Of a DNA stretch of 64,000 nt, positions 60,440-64,000 are shown piece after piece. Both the position numbers and the translations under genes were made by a program. Position 1 is the stretch's first letter. Each line of letters starts with the position of its first letter. The notes beneath the pieces were generated by a model, which saw only the letters and a program-made list of their open reading frames with translations, did no database searches and had not been told where the DNA came from. Source of the stretch: Rhodamnia argentea (Eukaryota; Streptophyta; Magnoliopsida; Myrtales; Myrtaceae); assembly GCF_020921035.1 (NCBI RefSeq), contig NC_063153.1:9052001-9116000 (forward strand). Reading direction: 5' to 3'.

Positions 60440-62520
60440 CAACAACAACAAGACAAATGCTTGGCCAACACAAACTTTTTTCTCTTATTTGAGATCTGTT
60501 TTAGTGATGTCCTCTCTATGTAGGATTTTATAGAACTCCTTTTGATGAAATTTGGATAACCAACCCTTAATTGAACAATTTTATCCTAATCTTCTGAAGT
60601 TTAGGTGCAAAATTCCCGAACTCATGCTTACTTTCTTCTGAAGTAGTAGATGGACCCTCTCACTTACCTTCCGTATCGACTTGTTTCACATACACAACCA
60701 TTAAAGCAAGCTTGATACATCTATATTGATTTCGCATCTTTGAAGATCGATTTGTGTTTCGGAATTGGACGATCTCCCTTATCAACTTATTTCACATGCA
60801 TAACCATCGAAGCAAACCCGATACATCTAGATTGCTTTCGTATCCCTGAAGATCAATTCGTCTTTCGGAATTAGACACGTTACACTACAAAGCTCGCTTG
60901 GTGAACCAATGTGTCCTTAATGTTTGGTAGTGAAAAATTTCGGAGGAAAGGAATGGGTAGCACCAAATTTTTTTTTTTTTTTTTTGGGTTCGCATTCTCT
61001 TTCGATAATATCATCAAAAAAGTTATTGCAAGTTAAGTATGTCATGTTAACAGCTCGATTTATATGCTCATGCATCTTAAATAATGTACACATGTCAACG
61101 TGTTATAGGAAGTATTATTACGTTATGATAAGATTAGCTTGACCGACGTCGGGAGAAAACGTAAAGAAGTAGGAGGTAACACAAGTGATCAATTAAGGGA
61201 TAGAATACTCACCACCAGTGGGAATCTACCCAAAAGATAAGAGTAGAAACAAGAATTCCTTCTTGTTAACAAGTCAAAGGCTCAAATAAATTTATCAATT
61301 AACAAGTCTGTCGTTCTCATTCATCGAAATGCCATGATATAGGCGAGCATGGAACAACTCTCCAAGCTTGAGTAAATGAGACTCTTACGAAATATCAAAA
61401 GACTCTTGGAAAATAGAAAATACAATTAAAGTCTGGGAACTAGAACTTGACTCTTAGGAAAGACGCGATACAATTTAATAAGACTTGGAAATCTAAATGT
61501 TACTCAACTACTCTTGAAAAGATAAGAAATTATTAATGCCCTTCGACGCCGTTAAGGAATGCTCGTGCATCACTAACCCTCATTTTAATAAGTTAGATAT
61601 AAGTACGCCTTATAATCTATAAGTTTGAAAGAAAGGCCTTGATCGAAGCCGTTTTCTCGAAAAAAAAAAAAGGATCCGAGTGAGCCTTTCCTCAGCAAGA
61701 ATTCGAAATGGCCAATTCAATCTCAAGTTAGGGCCGACCTTGCTCTTTCGTTCTCTGCTTTTTCCAGGTACGCAAGTGATCTGTCCTCGCCACCGTCACG
61801 CCTCCCGTCATCATCTAAATCTTCTCGATGAAATTATTATACGCCCATGAATGTGATATTATGCGTAATATAATTCTTCTGGGGAAGAAAGAAATGATCT
61901 TGGAGCACAGACCGTGTTGCAGGATCCGAGAAAGAACGCTGCTTTCACTCTTTCTGAGTAAAATATAGATAGAGACCGCTTCTTTGCAATTTGCAGAGAA
62001 ACAGAGAGGTACCGTCCAGAGATGCACGTTTCTTGCAGGGTTTCTGTGATGTCACGAGTCTGAGTCTGTCCATGGCTTTCTCGTGAGAATTTTTGCCTTG
62101 ATTAGTTCCAAGTCCAACCTTTCTCCCAACGGTCTGTGTTTAGAGTTACCCGCTGGGTTATAACGATTGATGCAAGTGATTGTGGTTGTGTGATGTGCTC
62201 CGTTGTTAAGGGCTCTCATCGGTTTGAATGAATTCAGAGCCTTAATTCTTTTCTGATCTTCTGTGGTATTTTGTTTGTTGAATTTCTTGAGTGGACTGAT
62301 GAAATGTTCTCCAGGTTTTGAATGTGTAAAAATGTAGTGCATGCAGGCAGATCCATGACAAGGGTCTATACTAAACCGTCGCCTTCACTTCTGTCGGATT
62401 ATTTTGTATGAATTACCTGAGAAGTTGTGCGAATTTGGTCGATTATGGAGTCCTAGGATTGAGTTAGATATGTCAGAGCTGCCGCCGTAACGAGCTATTT
62501 GCTCACCTATCTGATAGCAA
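60440..62520. other. spacer before the LKR/SDH pseudogene
   Basis: No gene recognised. At about 60655-60760 and 60760-60870 there is a tandem repeat of roughly 106 bp sharing ATCGACTTGTTTCACATACA-type text and GATACATCTA. A leader-like stretch occurs at about 62040-62340. Confidence 0.45.
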
Positions 62521-62521
62521 A

Positions 62522-62576
<55 letters not shown>
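62522..62576 (+). repeat. (GT)n microsatellite
   Basis: Long GT run directly before the LKR/SDH-like sequence. It produces His-Thr-rich chance frames on the minus strand. Confidence 0.95.
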
Positions 62577-62577
<1 letters not shown>

Positions 62578-62596
62578 GACAGATGAAAGGGCACAA

Positions 62597-63010
62597 TGCT
62601 TGGGAATGGAGTTGCGGGATTCTTTCCGAGTCTTTAAATAAATGGAAAGAAGAGTGCCCCTTACACCTTCTCATTGTGCTGGGCTTTTGCTCAGTGGCAA
62701 GGAAAAAACTGGAGCGGCCCGCATCATCGTGCAGCCATCGACGAAGCAAATCCATCACGATGCGCTTTACAAAGTCGTGGGCTGTGAAATATCAGATGAC
62801 TTACCTGAATGTGGTCTTATTGTGGGTACCAAACAGCTGAAGGTTCGGAATACCAACTCTTGGTCCAAACATAAGCAAAATATTTAGTCATTTTTGTTGA
62901 ATTATATTTGGTCTTTTGCAGTTGGACATGATTCTTCCCGATAGAGTGTATGCCTTCTTCTCTCATACTCACAAGGCCCAGAAGAGAACATGCCCCTGTT
63001 AGACAAAGCA
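62597..63010 (+). pseudogene. lysine-ketoglutarate reductase/saccharopine dehydrogenase pseudogene
   Basis: LKR/SDH is the bifunctional first enzyme of lysine breakdown. The + strand carries its N-terminus in three shifting frames: MLGNGV, then GILSESLNKW, then ERRVPLTPSHCAGLLLSG with ARIIVQPSTKQIHHDALY and CEISDDLPECGLIVGTKQLK. A donor-like GT follows at about 62841. After an intron and GCAG (62920), LDMILPDRVYAFFSHTHKAQ follows with a further one-base deletion that ruins the MPLLDK motif. At least three frameshifts and no later exons are present, so it is dead. Confidence 0.9.
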
Positions 63011-63048
63011 CATTTTCTTTCAAACTTATTTGTTCATGATACTAGAAG

Positions 63049-63920
63049 ATGGCAAGTCCATCAAAAGAAAAGGCCTATTGGACTGCCGAAGATGTGGATA
63101 CATTTTGTAAGTTGTGCATTAAAGAAATTGTAAAAGGCAATCGTCCTGCAACCAACAAGGGAGATAGATGGACAGTAATAATTAACAAGTTTGAGGAGTT
63201 GAGGGGCAAAAAATATGATAAATCTCAAATGAGGAGCAAATGGGATAATCTTAAGGAAGAATGGAAAAGATGGAGGTTTAAGTGAAACAGGACTAGAGTG
63301 GGATTCAAGGAAGAAAACCATTGATGCGAGTGATGAATGGTGGGAGAGTAAATTTCAGGTTTTTATCTCCTCTTTTACTTTTTTGTTAAGTTCATCTTTA
63401 ATGATATAACTTACTCAATTGCTCTATTATAACAGGCCAATCCTAAGCTTAAGGTTTTTAGGACGAAAGGCATACCTCTTAAAGTTGAAATGTCGTTAGA
63501 TAGAATTTTTAGGGACACAGTGGCTACCGGAGGAATCACATGGAATCTTGGACAAGGTTATGTATTGATGAAGATGTTGAGCCCACACAACTTGATATCG
63601 GTGATGATACAGGATCTATTGATGGTAATATAGAGTGTAATGTGGGTGACAATATCGTTGAACCAATTGGAACATAGACCCATAAAAGAGCAATGCAAGC
63701 TTCAATGAGGCAAGCTCGAGGAAAGAAAGAAAAGAGATTGAGCCTAGCACTACAGCTTAGAAAGCAAATGAGCAGGCTTTGTTCCGCTGTTGAAAGTAGG
63801 AATGCTGTTATTGCATATCAAGCAAATGATGGATTAGGTCCTTACAAGGACCTAATGCACATGTCGGATAAGATACCTAAGATTGTGCAAGATGAAAAGT
63901 TATACTTTTTTGCAATCTAG
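63049..63920 (+). pseudogene. Myb/SANT-like DNA-binding domain gene, broken
   Basis: Plant Myb/SANT-like domain proteins (the family of L10-interacting MYB proteins and Harbinger-associated factors) bind DNA or partner proteins. Exon 1 (63049-63285) reads YWTAEDVDTFCKLCIKEI, then RWTVIINKFEELRGKKYDK, then QMRSKWDNLKEEWKRW, where the frame is lost. The expected continuation, ETGLEWDSRKKTIDASDEWW, is present at about 63285-63350 in another frame and ends at a GT donor. After GCC at about 63436, PKLKVFRTKGIPL and FRDTVATGGITW follow. A last piece at 63693-63920 has MRQARGKKEKRLSLALQLRK and ends in a stop. At least two frameshifts and one stop (about 63677) make it a pseudogene. Confidence 0.78.
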
Positions 63921-64000
63921 CATTTTAATGAAAAGAAGAACAATAGGCAGGTCTTCATGAGCTTGAATTGTTAAACTATGTCTCGATTTTGGGCGGTTAG

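Noticed and set aside
59992..60492. 166-codon + strand frame
   Set aside because: It is antisense to the pectinesterase fragment and ends in an isoleucine run from the (AAT)n repeat.
62385..62758. His-Thr-rich minus-strand frames
   Set aside because: They come from translation of the (GT)n microsatellite.

Overview
This is plant nuclear DNA. It carries spliced genes with GT-AG introns, plant-specific families (a TOPLESS-related co-repressor, a TPD1-like secreted peptide, heparanase-like GH79 enzymes), Ty1/copia retrotransposons, MITE-like elements, microsatellites and long AT-rich spacers. Gene content suggests a eudicot, possibly a woody one. I cannot name the species.

Layout. 1-3099: the 3' part of a decayed Ty1/copia element on the + strand with its 3' LTR. 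3785-17990: a rearranged segmental duplication built around a TOPLESS-related gene on the minus strand (6123-9817). A broken copy of that gene lies head-to-head on the + strand (about 12340-14620), and extra partial copies of the flanks follow. Several small transposon-like insertions show up when the arms are compared. 18846-20258: a non-autonomous element with long inverted ends and a GC-rich core. 21377-23675: a small acidic nuclear-type protein gene. 24408-24887: a TPD1-like secreted cysteine-rich protein gene on the minus strand. 25000-32900: mostly gene-poor spacer. 32906-36277 and 39054-41883: two tandem heparanase-like (GH79) genes with the same nine-exon structure. 42496-44957: the ER membrane complex subunit EMC7 on the minus strand. 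47500-53585: a second, decayed Ty1/copia element on the minus strand with an internal 333-bp tandem duplication. 55145-56570: a five-unit tandem repeat of about 300 bp. 57655-59430: exon-like pieces of an unrecognised gene. 59990-60310: a pectinesterase pseudogene. 62597-63010: an LKR/SDH (lysine degradation) pseudogene. 63049-63920: a broken Myb/SANT-like gene.

The genes do not form a pathway. Intact ones are unrelated housekeeping or developmental genes (transcriptional co-repression, cell-wall or glycan hydrolysis, ER membrane protein insertion, secreted signalling). The right-hand 17 kb is dominated by repeats and gene fragments.

The most unusual item is the TOPLESS-related gene. Its 17 exons join into one intact 664-codon frame that keeps the LisH-CTLH domain and first WD40 propeller, but it stops before the second propeller. 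It also has Leu in place of Phe at the position equivalent to Arabidopsis TPL F74 in the EAR-peptide groove. It sits beside an inverted pseudogene copy of itself.
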